Counted from the first letter of the stretch, positions 1 through 6,674 are shown. The stretch: DNA of 9,880 bases from an uncultured Bacilli bacterium (GCA_947632255.1 CANROL010000029.1:1-9880); one strand, 5' to 3'. A program made the numbers and translations. The notes: a model not told the origin generated them from the sequence alone.

Positions 1-118
1 AAGATTTAGAGCCAAGGAGTAACCAAATAACAACCGCTAAAACAACGAGAAGAAGAACTACACCAATTATTATGCCTTCTTTAAAGTTAATTTTATTAAC
101 GAAGGGTGGTGGGTGGGG
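1..118 (-). other. Partial, startless membrane-segment reading frame at window edge
   Basis: Read on the minus strand, this stretch gives 39 codons without a stop, running off the left edge. It begins Pro/His-rich (PHPPPFVNKINFKEG) and continues into a strongly hydrophobic run (IIIGVVLLLVVLAVVIWLLLG) typical of one membrane helix. No ATG, GTG or TTG occurs in this frame, and an in-frame TAA lies directly upstream (119-121). A TTG in another frame (minus strand, starting near 135) would read LKTQANPTHHP and would need a one-base shift to join it. It may therefore be the broken start of a membrane protein gene. The opposite strand is also open, so coding is uncertain. Confidence 0.3.
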
Positions 119-205
119 TTAGCTTGGGTTTTCAAGAATATAAAAAAGAAATAAAAAACTTTAATTTTTAACTAAAATATGATAAGATGTTATTGAGGTT
201 TAAAT

Positions 206-325
206 ATGAAAAAAGAAAAAAAAGATATAAAAAAAATAAAATTATATGAAGCATTATTTACAAGTATAACTATTTTATTATTAATATTTTTATTTTTAAT
301 AAAATATGTTACACCAAATTTATAG
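206..325 (+). CDS. Small single-pass membrane protein (39 aa), unknown function
   Basis: I do not recognise this gene. It encodes 39 residues: a very basic N-terminus (MKKEKKDIKKIK), then a hydrophobic segment at about residues 17-33 (LFTSITILLLIFLFLIK) and a short tail ending TPNL. The charge pattern suggests a single helix with the lysine-rich end in the cytoplasm. The start is supported by GAGG at 195-198, seven bases before the ATG. Its TAG stop (323-325) overlaps the AGGAG ribosome binding site of the next gene, so the two are probably translated from one message. Very AT-rich sequence can produce such frames by chance; the good ribosome binding site and the coupling argue for a real gene. 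Confidence 0.55.
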   Translation: MKKEKKDIKKIKLYEALFTSITILLLIFLFLIKYVTPNL

Positions 326-334
326 GAGTTGTTT

Positions 335-565
335 ATGAATAAAGAAATTAAGGTTAGTACTTTTTTAATTATTTTAGGTTCATTAGTATTTATAGAACTA
401 TTAATTTTAGTAGTTATTATTCCTGCTCATAATCATAAAATTCTTAGAGGATATTGTAAAACTGCAATTTGTAATAATGATGCCTCAATTTGTTTTAATT
501 ATGATTTAGATGGGGATACTACTATTGTAACATGGCAGGGGAATTGTCAAAAAGTCAAAAAATAA
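335..565 (+). CDS. Small membrane-anchored protein with four cysteines, unknown function
   Basis: This is a 76-residue protein I do not recognise. Residues 10-30 form one membrane helix (FLIILGSLVFIELLILVVIIP). The rest, about 45 residues, carries four cysteines (41, 46, 53, 71) and probably lies outside the membrane, where two disulfides are possible. The first cysteines read YCKTAIC. The ATG at 335 is chosen over the TTG at 329 because AGGAG (324-328) would touch the TTG but sits six bases from the ATG. The stop lies inside a terminator hairpin. With the 39-residue gene just upstream it forms a short two-gene unit, separate from the ruvX operon. A pilin-like or signal-peptide role cannot be judged. 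Confidence 0.65.
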   Translation: MNKEIKVSTFLIILGSLVFIELLILVVIIPAHNHKILRGYCKTAICNNDASICFNYDLDGDTTIVTWQGNCQKVKK

Positions 566-580
566 AATTGACTTTTTTTG
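549..580 (+). terminator. Intrinsic terminator overlapping the stop codon of the small Cys protein
   Basis: A 10-bp stem (549-558, AAAAAGTCAA, paired with 568-577, TTGACTTTTT) has a 9-base loop and ends in a T run to 579. The TAA stop (563-565) lies in the loop. Confidence 0.7.
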
Positions 581-611
581 CTTTAGAAAAAAGTATTGGT
601 TGTGATAAGAC

Positions 612-640
612 TTGTATTTTAAATAAAAATTTGGTAAAAT
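612..640 (+). promoter_or_regulatory. Candidate housekeeping promoter of the ruvX operon
   Basis: TTGTAT at 612-617 and TAAAAT at 635-640 are separated by exactly 17 bases. They lie between the preceding terminator and ruvX, where the operon promoter is expected. Confidence 0.6.
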
Positions 641-669
641 TATTAAGTACTTAGAAATGAGTGATTTAT

Positions 670-1095
670 TTGCGGTATCTAGGACTTGATTTGGGAACTA
701 AAACTTTAGGAGTTGCCATAAGTGACAAAACTAAAACTATTTCGAGAGTTCTAACAGTAATTCATTTTAAAGAAAATAATTATCAAGAAGCTATAAAAGA
801 ATTATTAAAAATAATAAAAGAATATAATATTGAAAAAATAATATTAGGTAATCCTAAGAATATGAATAATACGGAAGGGTTTGCTAGTTTAAGAAGTAAT
901 AATTTTAAAAAAGAATTAGAAAAAATTATTGATATTCCAATTATTTTAGTAGATGAACGATTAACAACTATGGAAGCAAATAATATTTTATTAGATGCTG
1001 ATTTAAGTCGAAAAAAAAGAAAAAAAGTAATTGATGGTATGGCAGCGCAAATAATTTTAGAAACATATATAAAAATGGAGGATAATAATGGATAA
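670..1095 (+). CDS. ruvX: RuvX/YqgF-type pre-16S rRNA nuclease
   Basis: This is the Holliday-junction-resolvase-like RNase H fold protein, which in bacteria trims the ends of pre-16S rRNA; it is cytoplasmic. The sequence opens RYLGLDLGTKTLGVA with the first catalytic Asp at residue 6. It contains ILGNPKNMN, DERLTT (Glu 96) and the closing motif KRKKVIDGMAA (Asp 122), all in family order. Its 141 residues match the usual 138-150. I start at TTG 670 because this aligns with the family N-terminus and GAGTG (659-663) is six bases upstream. A GTG at 661 in the same frame would add three residues. It is the first gene of the operon and overlaps the DUF1292 gene by eight bases. Confidence 0.93.
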   Translation: MRYLGLDLGTKTLGVAISDKTKTISRVLTVIHFKENNYQEAIKELLKIIKEYNIEKIILGNPKNMNNTEGFASLRSNNFKKELEKIIDIPIILVDERLTTMEANNILLDADLSRKKRKKVIDGMAAQIILETYIKMEDNNG

Positions 1096-1363
1096 TGAAA
1101 AAGGACGTTTTTTTACTATAACAGATAGTAAAGAAAAAACGATTGAATATGAAATATTATTTACTTTTGATTCTGATGAAAATCAAAAAAGTTATATTGT
1201 TTTTACAGATAATACAACAGATAGTGATGGAGCTATTGTTACTTATGCTGCAACATATACTAAAAATAGTGATAAATTAGAATTAAAAGATATTGAAACC
1301 GAAAAAGAATGGACTTTAATTGAGAATTTACTTGCCCAAATGGAAGATAAAATTAATGAATAA
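1088..1363 (+). CDS. DUF1292 family protein (YrzB-like)
   Basis: This small acidic 91-residue protein has the DUF1292 pattern: an N-terminal stretch FFTITDSKEKTIEYEILFTFD, then SYIVFTDN, then the segment around residues 46-55, and a C-terminal helical EKEWTLIENLLAQ. The family is widespread in Bacillota and has no established biochemical role. The order ruvX, DUF1292, mltG is the same as yrrK-yrzB-yrrL in Bacillus subtilis, which supports the assignment. GGAGG at 1077-1081, inside the end of ruvX, lies six bases before the ATG, and the genes overlap, so translation is probably coupled. No membrane segment or signal is seen. Confidence 0.88.
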   Translation: MDNEKGRFFTITDSKEKTIEYEILFTFDSDENQKSYIVFTDNTTDSDGAIVTYAATYTKNSDKLELKDIETEKEWTLIENLLAQMEDKINE

Positions 1364-1371
1364 GAGGATAT

Positions 1372-2442
1372 ATGAAAAAGAAAATAATAATTATATGTAG
1401 TATTATCATAGTTATTATCATACTTTTAGTTAGTTTATATTTTTATGGTTTAACACCAGTTAATAAGAATAAACAAAATGTAGAATTTAATATTACAACT
1501 GGTATGAGTAAAATAGATATAATTGATAAATTAGCTAGTGATAAGTTAATTAAAAGTAAGTTTGTAGGATATATTTATGTTTTATTAAATAGAAATCTTA
1601 ATTTACAAGCGGGAAATTATGAATTAAATGATAATATGAGTTTAAAAGATATATTAAAAAAGATTAATGATGGAAAAATTATTGAAGTTAAGAATACATT
1701 TAATTTAACTTTTATTGAAGGAAAAAGATTAAATAGTTATGCTAGTATTATTGCTAAAGAGACTAATACGACAGAAGATGAAGTACTTAGTTTAATGAGT
1801 GATAAAGAATTTTTACAAGAATTAATTGATAAATATTGGTTTATAACTGATGAAATTTTAAATAAAGATATATATTATCCTTTAGAAGGTTATGTTTTTG
1901 CTAGTACTTATGAATTATATAATGGTAGTTCAGTTAAAGATATTATTTTTAAAATGTTAGATGGTATGCAAAATGTTTTAAATCCTTTAAAAGAAGATAT
2001 TGAAGCAAGTGGATATTCAGTTCATGAAATACTTACTTTAGCAAGTATTGTGGAATTAGAAGGAGCTAGAAGTACAGATAGAACTGGAGTAGCAGGCGTA
2101 TTTTATAATCGTTTAAAAAGAGGGGAGTCACTTGGTAGTGATGTTACAACATATTATGCAGTAAGAAAAGATTTTAGTGAGCCTTTATATTTATCAGAAA
2201 TAAATAATTGTCAAAATGGTTATAATACTCGGGGGACTTGTAATGTAGGAAAGTTACCTGTTGGACCAATTTGTAGTCCTAGCTTAGAATCAATTAAAGC
2301 AGTAATAAATCCAAGTAAGCATGATTATTTATATTTTGTTGCCGATAAAAATGGCAAAACATATTTTATGAAAACTTATAGTGAACATCAAGCTAAAGTA
2401 AGAGAATTACAAGCAAGTGGCTTATGGTTTACTTATAATTAA
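1372..2442 (+). CDS. mltG: Endolytic murein transglycosylase MltG (YceG-like)
   Basis: MltG is a membrane-anchored lytic transglycosylase that cuts nascent peptidoglycan strands and so sets glycan chain length. The protein has 356 residues: an N-terminal membrane helix (about 5-25), a LysM-like module (about 30-105), then the YceG catalytic region. The catalytic Glu is seen in LASIVELEGA (Glu 228), followed by VAGVFYNRLKRGESLGSD and KLPVGPICSPSLESIKA, the family hallmarks. The C-terminus (HDYLYFVADKNGKTYF, then YSEHQAKV) is also typical. Three cysteines (280, 290, 301) lie in the extracellular catalytic lobe and could form a disulfide. It starts eight bases after DUF1292, with AGAGG close to the ATG. 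Confidence 0.95.
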   Translation: MKKKIIIICSIIIVIIILLVSLYFYGLTPVNKNKQNVEFNITTGMSKIDIIDKLASDKLIKSKFVGYIYVLLNRNLNLQAGNYELNDNMSLKDILKKINDGKIIEVKNTFNLTFIEGKRLNSYASIIAKETNTTEDEVLSLMSDKEFLQELIDKYWFITDEILNKDIYYPLEGYVFASTYELYNGSSVKDIIFKMLDGMQNVLNPLKEDIEASGYSVHEILTLASIVELEGARSTDRTGVAGVFYNRLKRGESLGSDVTTYYAVRKDFSEPLYLSEINNCQNGYNTRGTCNVGKLPVGPICSPSLESIKAVINPSKHDYLYFVADKNGKTYFMKTYSEHQAKVRELQASGLWFTYN

Positions 2443-2452
2443 GGTGGTTATA

Positions 2453-3049
2453 ATGAAAGAATTAATATTAGAAATGGAAAAATATGCGGCACTTCATAAT
2501 GTGCCAATTATTGAAAAAGATTCAATTACATTTATTATGAAATATATTAAAACTCATAATATTAAAAATATTTTAGAAATTGGTAGTGCCATTGGTTATT
2601 CAACAATACTTATGGCGAGTGTTGCTCAAGATGTTATGGTAACAACTATTGAAAGAGATGAAGCTCGTTATATGGAATGTTTAAAAAATGTTAAAAAATG
2701 TGGTTTTGAGCAAAAAATAAATGTAGTATTTCAAGATGCTTTAGATGTTAATTTAAATAATGTTAGTTATGATATGATTTTTATTGATGCGGCTAAAGGT
2801 CAATATACAAAATTTTTTGAAAAGTTTAAATATTTCTTAAATGATGGAGGAGTTATTATATCAGATAATTTAAAATTCCATGGTCATGTAGGAAAGTCAA
2901 GTGAAATTGAATCAAAAAATTTAAGAAGTTTAGTAGCTAAATTAGAGGATTATATTACTTTCTTAAAAGATAATAAAGAATTTGAAACTGAATTTTATGA
3001 TGTTGGTGATGGTTTATCAGTGAGTGTTAAGAAAGATGAAAAAAAATAA
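2453..3049 (+). CDS. trmR: tRNA 5-hydroxyuridine methyltransferase (YrrM/TrmR-like)
   Basis: This is a SAM-dependent class I O-methyltransferase of 198 residues. It shows the SAM motif LEIGSAIGYST (41-51), the acidic TTIERDE (64-70) that binds the SAM ribose, the metal-binding FIDAAKGQY (110-118), and GGVIISDN (132-139). In Bacillus subtilis the homologue YrrM (TrmR) methylates 5-hydroxyuridine at tRNA wobble position 34 to 5-methoxyuridine. Position between mltG and two U32 genes matches that locus, so the same role is inferred. The ATG at 2453 is chosen because AAGGTGG (2441-2447) is five bases upstream and the family N-terminus begins there. A longer frame from 2417 would lie within mltG. 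Confidence 0.9.
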   Translation: MKELILEMEKYAALHNVPIIEKDSITFIMKYIKTHNIKNILEIGSAIGYSTILMASVAQDVMVTTIERDEARYMECLKNVKKCGFEQKINVVFQDALDVNLNNVSYDMIFIDAAKGQYTKFFEKFKYFLNDGGVIISDNLKFHGHVGKSSEIESKNLRSLVAKLEDYITFLKDNKEFETEFYDVGDGLSVSVKKDEKK

Positions 3050-3839
3050 AATTTTACTTTTAGTTAATAATAAAAGTATTTTAGATAAAATAGATAATAA
3101 AGATGTAACATTTTTATTCCCTTTAAAAGATTTTAGTATAGGATTTCAAAATTATTATAAGATAGAAGATATACCTGAAGGAGGGTATATTTTTGTCAAT
3201 AAAATAATGGATAATAAAAATATAGAAAATTTTAAAGAAGTATTAAATAATATATCTTCTAAGATAAAAGGGATAGTATTTGATGATATAGGAGTATTAA
3301 ATATTTTAAATAATTTGAATATTAATATGAAGAAAATATTATTTTTAAATCATTTTAATTGTAATTATGAAAGTATTAATATTTATTTAAATTATGTTGA
3401 CAGTGTTTTTATATCACCAGATATAACTTTTTTAGAAGTAAAAGAAATATTAGATAAAGCTTTAAAACCTTTAGTAGTATATACTTTTGGATATATAAAT
3501 ATTATGTATTCAAGAAGAAATTTAATTACTAATTATAATAAATATTTTAAAGAAGATGCTAAATTACATAATTATTTAGAAGAAATAAATACTAAACAAA
3601 AATTTATTATTAAAGAAGAAAAAGAAGGAACTGTAATATATCCTAATAAACCTTTTAATGGTTTAGAATTAAGGGGATTAGAAAATGTATTATTTGAATT
3701 TATAAATGGGGTATTTTTAAGTGATGAAGAAATAATAGAAATTATTAAAGCAAAAGATAATTTACAAGATAAATATCCTTATACTTATTTAGGAAAAGAA
3801 CAAACTATATATAAATTAAAGGGGGAAGAAAATGATTGA
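3036..3839 (+). CDS. trhP1: U32-family protein, YrrN/TrhP1-like
   Basis: This 267-residue protein is a short, divergent member of the U32 'collagenase-like peptidase' family. The clearest mark is YTFGYINIMYSRRNLITNY at about residues 157-175, the position where YrrN-type proteins carry their conserved GR/GY-P-M-x-SRR segment. It lacks the cysteine-rich U32 signature of its neighbour. In Bacillus subtilis, YrrN and YrrO (TrhP1, TrhP2) are needed to hydroxylate uridine 34 of tRNA, the substrate for TrmR. The gene overlaps trmR by 14 bases and trhP2 by eight. The start is uncertain: ATG 3036 gives the natural MKKNKILLLVNN, while GTG 3024 adds four residues; neither has a good ribosome binding site. 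Assignment rests partly on synteny. Confidence 0.8.
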   Translation: MKKNKILLLVNNKSILDKIDNKDVTFLFPLKDFSIGFQNYYKIEDIPEGGYIFVNKIMDNKNIENFKEVLNNISSKIKGIVFDDIGVLNILNNLNINMKKILFLNHFNCNYESINIYLNYVDSVFISPDITFLEVKEILDKALKPLVVYTFGYINIMYSRRNLITNYNKYFKEDAKLHNYLEEINTKQKFIIKEEKEGTVIYPNKPFNGLELRGLENVLFEFINGVFLSDEEIIEIIKAKDNLQDKYPYTYLGKEQTIYKLKGEEND

Positions 3840-5019
3840 ATTATTAGCTCCAGCCGGATCTTTAGAAAGGCTTAAAATAGCTTATTTATATGGAGCCGAT
3901 GCTGTTTATGTTGGGGGTTATAATTATAGTTTAAGAGCAAATGCTATAAATTTTAGTAAAGATGAATTAGAAGAAGCTGTTAATTTTGCTCATAATTTAG
4001 GTAAAAAATTATATGTCACGGTAAATATTGTTTTACATAATAAAGAATTAAATGGGTTAATTCCTTATTTAGAAGAATTATCTAAGATGAATGTTGATGC
4101 TGTAATTGTAAGTGATATTGCAGTTATAAAAGCAATTAAGGATAATCATATTAATTTAGAAGTACATGTTTCAACGCAAGCTAGTACTTTAAATTATGAA
4201 GCGGCTTTATTTTATAAAAGTTTAGGAGTTAAAAGAATTGTTTTAGCAAGAGAAGCAAGTCGTGAAGATATTAAAATTATTAAAGATAAAACGGGTTTAG
4301 ATTTAGAATGTTTTATCCAAGGAGCAATGTGTACTTCTATAAGTGGGAAATGTGTTTTATCAAATGTTGTTACTAATCGTGATTCTAATCGGGGAGGTTG
4401 TGCCCAAATATGTAGATGGAGTTTTAATATTGGAGATGAAGAAAATATTTTTAGTATGACTCCTAAAGATTTAAATATGGCGGAATATTTAGAAGATATG
4501 ATTAAAATTGGGGTTAATTCTTTTAAAATAGAAGGAAGAATGCGTTCTGTTTATTATATAGCAACAGTAGTTTTAGAATATCGGTTTTTAATAGATAAAA
4601 TTAAAAATAATACTTTGACATTAAATGATGTAAAATACGCAAGCGATATTATGAATCGTTGTGCTAATAGGGAAAGTGTTCCCCAATTTTATGATAAATT
4701 GCCAACTGAGGATGAACAATATTATTTAGGAAGAGAAGAACTATCTAATCAAGATTTTTTAGGAATAGTTTTAGAAAGTAATGATAATTATACTTTAATA
4801 GAACAAAGAAATTACTTTAAAATTGGGGATGAAGTAGAATTTTTTGGGCCTAATATGGAAACTTTTACAGTTAAAATTAATAAAATATATGATGAAGATA
4901 AAAATGAAATAGAAGTAGCAAGACATCCAAGAATGCAAGTATATTTAAAATTAGGGAAAGTAATTCCTAGTTATAGTATGATGCGATTAAAAATATTTGA
5001 CAAATCTTCTTATTTGTAG
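3832..5019 (+). CDS. trhP2: U32-family tRNA U34 hydroxylation protein, YrrO/TrhP2-like
   Basis: This 395-residue protein opens with IELLAPAGSLERLKIAYLYGADAVYVG in TIM-barrel style. It carries the full U32 signature ECFIQGAMCTSISGKCVLS at 159-177. Further conserved cysteines occur at 190 and 194 (GGCAQICRW), and FKIEGRMRS follows at 231-239. Related U32 proteins (UbiU/V) hold an iron-sulfur cluster with cysteines in this region, so the same is plausible here but not shown. Its homologues hydroxylate tRNA wobble uridine rather than cut collagen, despite the family name. The purine-rich GGGGGAAG (3821-3828) precedes the ATG, and the overlap with trhP1 suggests a coupled pair. The C-terminal part (about 295-390) resembles the beta-barrel extension of the family. 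Confidence 0.93.
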   Translation: MIELLAPAGSLERLKIAYLYGADAVYVGGYNYSLRANAINFSKDELEEAVNFAHNLGKKLYVTVNIVLHNKELNGLIPYLEELSKMNVDAVIVSDIAVIKAIKDNHINLEVHVSTQASTLNYEAALFYKSLGVKRIVLAREASREDIKIIKDKTGLDLECFIQGAMCTSISGKCVLSNVVTNRDSNRGGCAQICRWSFNIGDEENIFSMTPKDLNMAEYLEDMIKIGVNSFKIEGRMRSVYYIATVVLEYRFLIDKIKNNTLTLNDVKYASDIMNRCANRESVPQFYDKLPTEDEQYYLGREELSNQDFLGIVLESNDNYTLIEQRNYFKIGDEVEFFGPNMETFTVKINKIYDEDKNEIEVARHPRMQVYLKLGKVIPSYSMMRLKIFDKSSYL

Positions 5020-5025
5020 TATTCT
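4997..5025 (+). promoter_or_regulatory. Candidate promoter of greA
   Basis: TTGACA at 4997-5002 is a perfect -35 box, followed after 17 bases by TATTCT (5020-5025). It lies across the end of trhP2 and would let greA be transcribed independently of the upstream operon. Confidence 0.5.
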
Positions 5026-5057
5026 TTTATAGTATAAAAAATTTGAGGTGAAAAATA

Positions 5058-5525
5058 ATGAAAAAAGAAAATATAGTAGTTTTAACGCCAGAGGGTTATT
5101 TAGAACTTGAGGCGGAATTAAATGATTTAAAATTAAATAAGAGACCTGAGGTTATTAATTCCTTAAAGTATGCCCGTAGTTTAGGGGATTTATCCGAAAA
5201 TGCTGATTATGATGCCGCGCGTAATGAACAAGCTCAACTTGAAGCAAGAATTAAAGAATTAGAATATAAGCTAGAACATTGTGAGATTATTGATAATAAA
5301 GATAAAGGAATAGCTAATGTTGGTTCTACGATTGTTGTAGAATATGAACCAGGTGATGAAGAAGAATATAAATTAGTCGGTTCTTTAGAAGCTGATCCAT
5401 TTAATAATAAAATATCTAATGAGTCTCCAATTGGTAAAGCAGTTATAGGACATAGAGCAGGCGAAAAAGTTCAAGTTGAAAGTCCTAATGGCTCTTATGA
5501 AGTTTTATTAAAAACTGTAAGTTAA
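5058..5525 (+). CDS. greA: Transcription elongation factor GreA
   Basis: GreA binds RNA polymerase through its C-terminal domain and inserts an N-terminal coiled coil into the secondary channel, prompting cleavage of backtracked RNA. The 155-residue length is standard. Residues 10-75 form the coiled coil, with the tip motif GDLSENADYDAA; Asp 44 and Glu 47 correspond to the catalytic acidic pair. The C-terminal FKBP-like domain shows ANVGSTIVVEY, the stretch around residue 124 (SPIGKAVIGHRAGEKV) and the closing PNGSYEVLLK. GAGGTG (5045-5050) lies seven bases before the ATG. greA follows the U32 genes as in Bacillus subtilis, but the uridine kinase gene that usually intervenes is missing. Confidence 0.97.
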   Translation: MKKENIVVLTPEGYLELEAELNDLKLNKRPEVINSLKYARSLGDLSENADYDAARNEQAQLEARIKELEYKLEHCEIIDNKDKGIANVGSTIVVEYEPGDEEEYKLVGSLEADPFNNKISNESPIGKAVIGHRAGEKVQVESPNGSYEVLLKTVS

Positions 5526-5528
5526 AGC

Positions 5529-5557
5529 TTGCTTTTTTTAATATATTTTGTTATAAT
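5529..5557 (+). promoter_or_regulatory. Strong promoter of rplS
   Basis: TTGCTT (5529-5534) and a perfect TATAAT (5552-5557) are separated by 17 bases. Transcription should begin near 5563-5565, just before the hairpin leader of rplS. Confidence 0.7.
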
Positions 5558-5564
5558 CTTTAGG

Positions 5565-5607
5565 AACCCAAAAAAACAATCCGCTTTAGAATAAATGATT
5601 GTTGGTT
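5565..5607 (+). promoter_or_regulatory. L19-leader-like hairpin in the rplS 5' untranslated region
   Basis: The first transcribed bases can fold into one hairpin. The outer stem is AACC (5565-5568) with GGTT (5604-5607). A one-sided internal bulge, caaaaa (5569-5574), follows. The upper stem is AACAATC (5575-5581) with GATTGTT (5597-5603), and the loop has 15 bases. A short bulged hairpin directly before rplS fits the L19 leader class of ribosomal protein autoregulatory RNAs known in Bacillota. I infer L19 binding from position and shape; no covariance model was run. Confidence 0.55.
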
Positions 5608-5634
5608 TAAAATATATAGAGAGGATGTTGAAAA

Positions 5635-5976
5635 ATGGCAAATTTAATTGATAAGATTAATGAACGTCATATTAAACAAGACATACCAGAATTTCGTGTT
5701 GGTGATGAAGTACGTGTAGATGTATGGGTTAAAGAAGGAAAAAAGGAAAGAATCCAAGCTTTTGAAGGCTTAGTTGTAGCTAAAAAAGGTCATGGTGTTT
5801 CAGAAACTTTTTCAGTTAGAAAAAAATCTGGCGGAGTTGGTGTAACAAGAATTTTTCCTGTTAATGCTCCAACAATTGATAAAATTGTGGTAATTAAAAA
5901 AGGTAAAGTTAGAAGAGCAAAACTTAACTTTATTAAAGATATGCGTAAAGAATATCGTGTTAAAGAAAGAAATTAA
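5635..5976 (+). CDS. rplS: 50S ribosomal protein L19
   Basis: L19 sits at the 30S-50S interface of the ribosome. The 113-residue protein is full length for the family and carries its landmarks in order: FRVGDEVRVDVWVKEGKKER (20-39), IQAFEGLVVAKKGHGVSETF (40-59), SVRKKSGGVGVTRIFPVNAP (60-79), and the basic tail KGKVRRAKLNFIKDMRKEYR. AGAGAGG (5618-5624) lies ten bases before the ATG. It has its own promoter and leader hairpin and ends in a terminator, so it appears to be transcribed as a single gene rather than with trmD or rimM as in many Bacillota. Confidence 0.98.
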   Translation: MANLIDKINERHIKQDIPEFRVGDEVRVDVWVKEGKKERIQAFEGLVVAKKGHGVSETFSVRKKSGGVGVTRIFPVNAPTIDKIVVIKKGKVRRAKLNFIKDMRKEYRVKERN

Positions 5977-5990
5977 TCTTTCTTTTTTTT
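5962..5990 (+). terminator. Intrinsic terminator at the end of rplS
   Basis: A 9-bp stem, AAAGAAAGA (5962-5970) with TCTTTCTTT (5977-5985), has a six-base loop that contains the rplS stop codon (5974-5976). A T run continues to 5990. Confidence 0.75.
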
Positions 5991-6041
5991 GGTTTAATTT
6001 ATTTTTAGTGATTAAAATTAGGGTGTTTTAGACCTATTTAA

Positions 6042-6070
6042 TTGTATATAAAGAAAAAAAATGTTATTAT
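6042..6070 (+). promoter_or_regulatory. Candidate promoter of lepB
   Basis: TTGTAT (6042-6047) and TATTAT (6065-6070) are 17 bases apart. An overlapping perfect TATAAT at 6070-6075 has no matching -35 box at normal spacing. Confidence 0.5.
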
Positions 6071-6096
6071 ATAATTTAAATAAGTGAGGGATATTG

Positions 6097-6609
6097 ATGA
6101 AATTTATCAAAAGTTTAATGCCTTATCTAATAATTATTGTGGTAGTTGTGTTAATTCGTAGTTTTGTTATTACACCAATTAAAGTAACTGGTAGTAGTAT
6201 GTATCCTACTTTAGATGGTGGGGAAATAATGATTTTGAATAAATTAAGTTCTATTAAAAGATTTGATGTGGTTATTGTCAAAAGAAATAATGATTCCGAA
6301 AGTATAATTAAAAGAGTAATTGGTTTACCTGGGGATACTGTGGAAGTACGAAATGATGTTGTTTATATTAATGATGAAGAATTAAATCCAGATAAATATG
6401 GTTATTTAGATGCTAATTTAGTTGGGCTTGATAAATTATCTTATTCAACTGATAAAATAACACTTGATGATGATGAATATTTTGTTTTAGGGGATAATCG
6501 ATTAAATTCTATTGATTCACATATATTTGGACCGGTTAAGAAAGAAGAAATTAAAGGACGAGCTAGATTAGTAATATTTCCTTTTAAAAAAATAGGTTTG
6601 ATAAAATAA
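6097..6609 (+). CDS. lepB: Type I signal peptidase
   Basis: This membrane enzyme removes signal peptides from exported proteins. It has one N-terminal membrane helix (about 8-26) and an external catalytic domain, as in Gram-positive SipS-type enzymes; 170 residues is normal for that type. The nucleophile Ser 34 is in VTGSSMYPTL and the general base Lys 72 is in IKRVIGLPGD. The last family box reads GDNRLNSIDSHIFGPV, with His where most members have Arg. ATG 6097 is preferred to TTG 6094 because GTGAGGG (6084-6090) is then six bases away. It is flanked by its own promoter and terminator. Confidence 0.96.
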   Translation: MKFIKSLMPYLIIIVVVVLIRSFVITPIKVTGSSMYPTLDGGEIMILNKLSSIKRFDVVIVKRNNDSESIIKRVIGLPGDTVEVRNDVVYINDEELNPDKYGYLDANLVGLDKLSYSTDKITLDDDEYFVLGDNRLNSIDSHIFGPVKKEEIKGRARLVIFPFKKIGLIK

Positions 6610-6624
6610 AAACTTATTTTTTTT
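6586..6624 (+). terminator. Intrinsic terminator at the end of lepB
   Basis: A 14-bp stem (6586-6599 with 6610-6623, one G-T pair) encloses a ten-base loop holding the lepB stop codon (6607-6609). The 3' arm ends in a run of eight T. It closes the conserved gene block. Confidence 0.75.
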
Positions 6625-6674
6625 ATGGTTATTTATGGTATAAAAAAAGCGAACAAAATTTTTAAAATTAATCC

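Noticed and set aside
5524..5540. Possible terminator after greA (AAAGCTTGCTTT followed by T)
   Set aside because: The stem is only four pairs once a realistic loop is allowed, and the same bases form the -35 region of the rplS promoter.
6650..6663. Possible LexA (SOS) operator upstream of dinD, starting CGAAC
   Set aside because: Only one half-site is present. The partner reads TTTTT instead of GTTCG, and it lies upstream of the promoter rather than over it.
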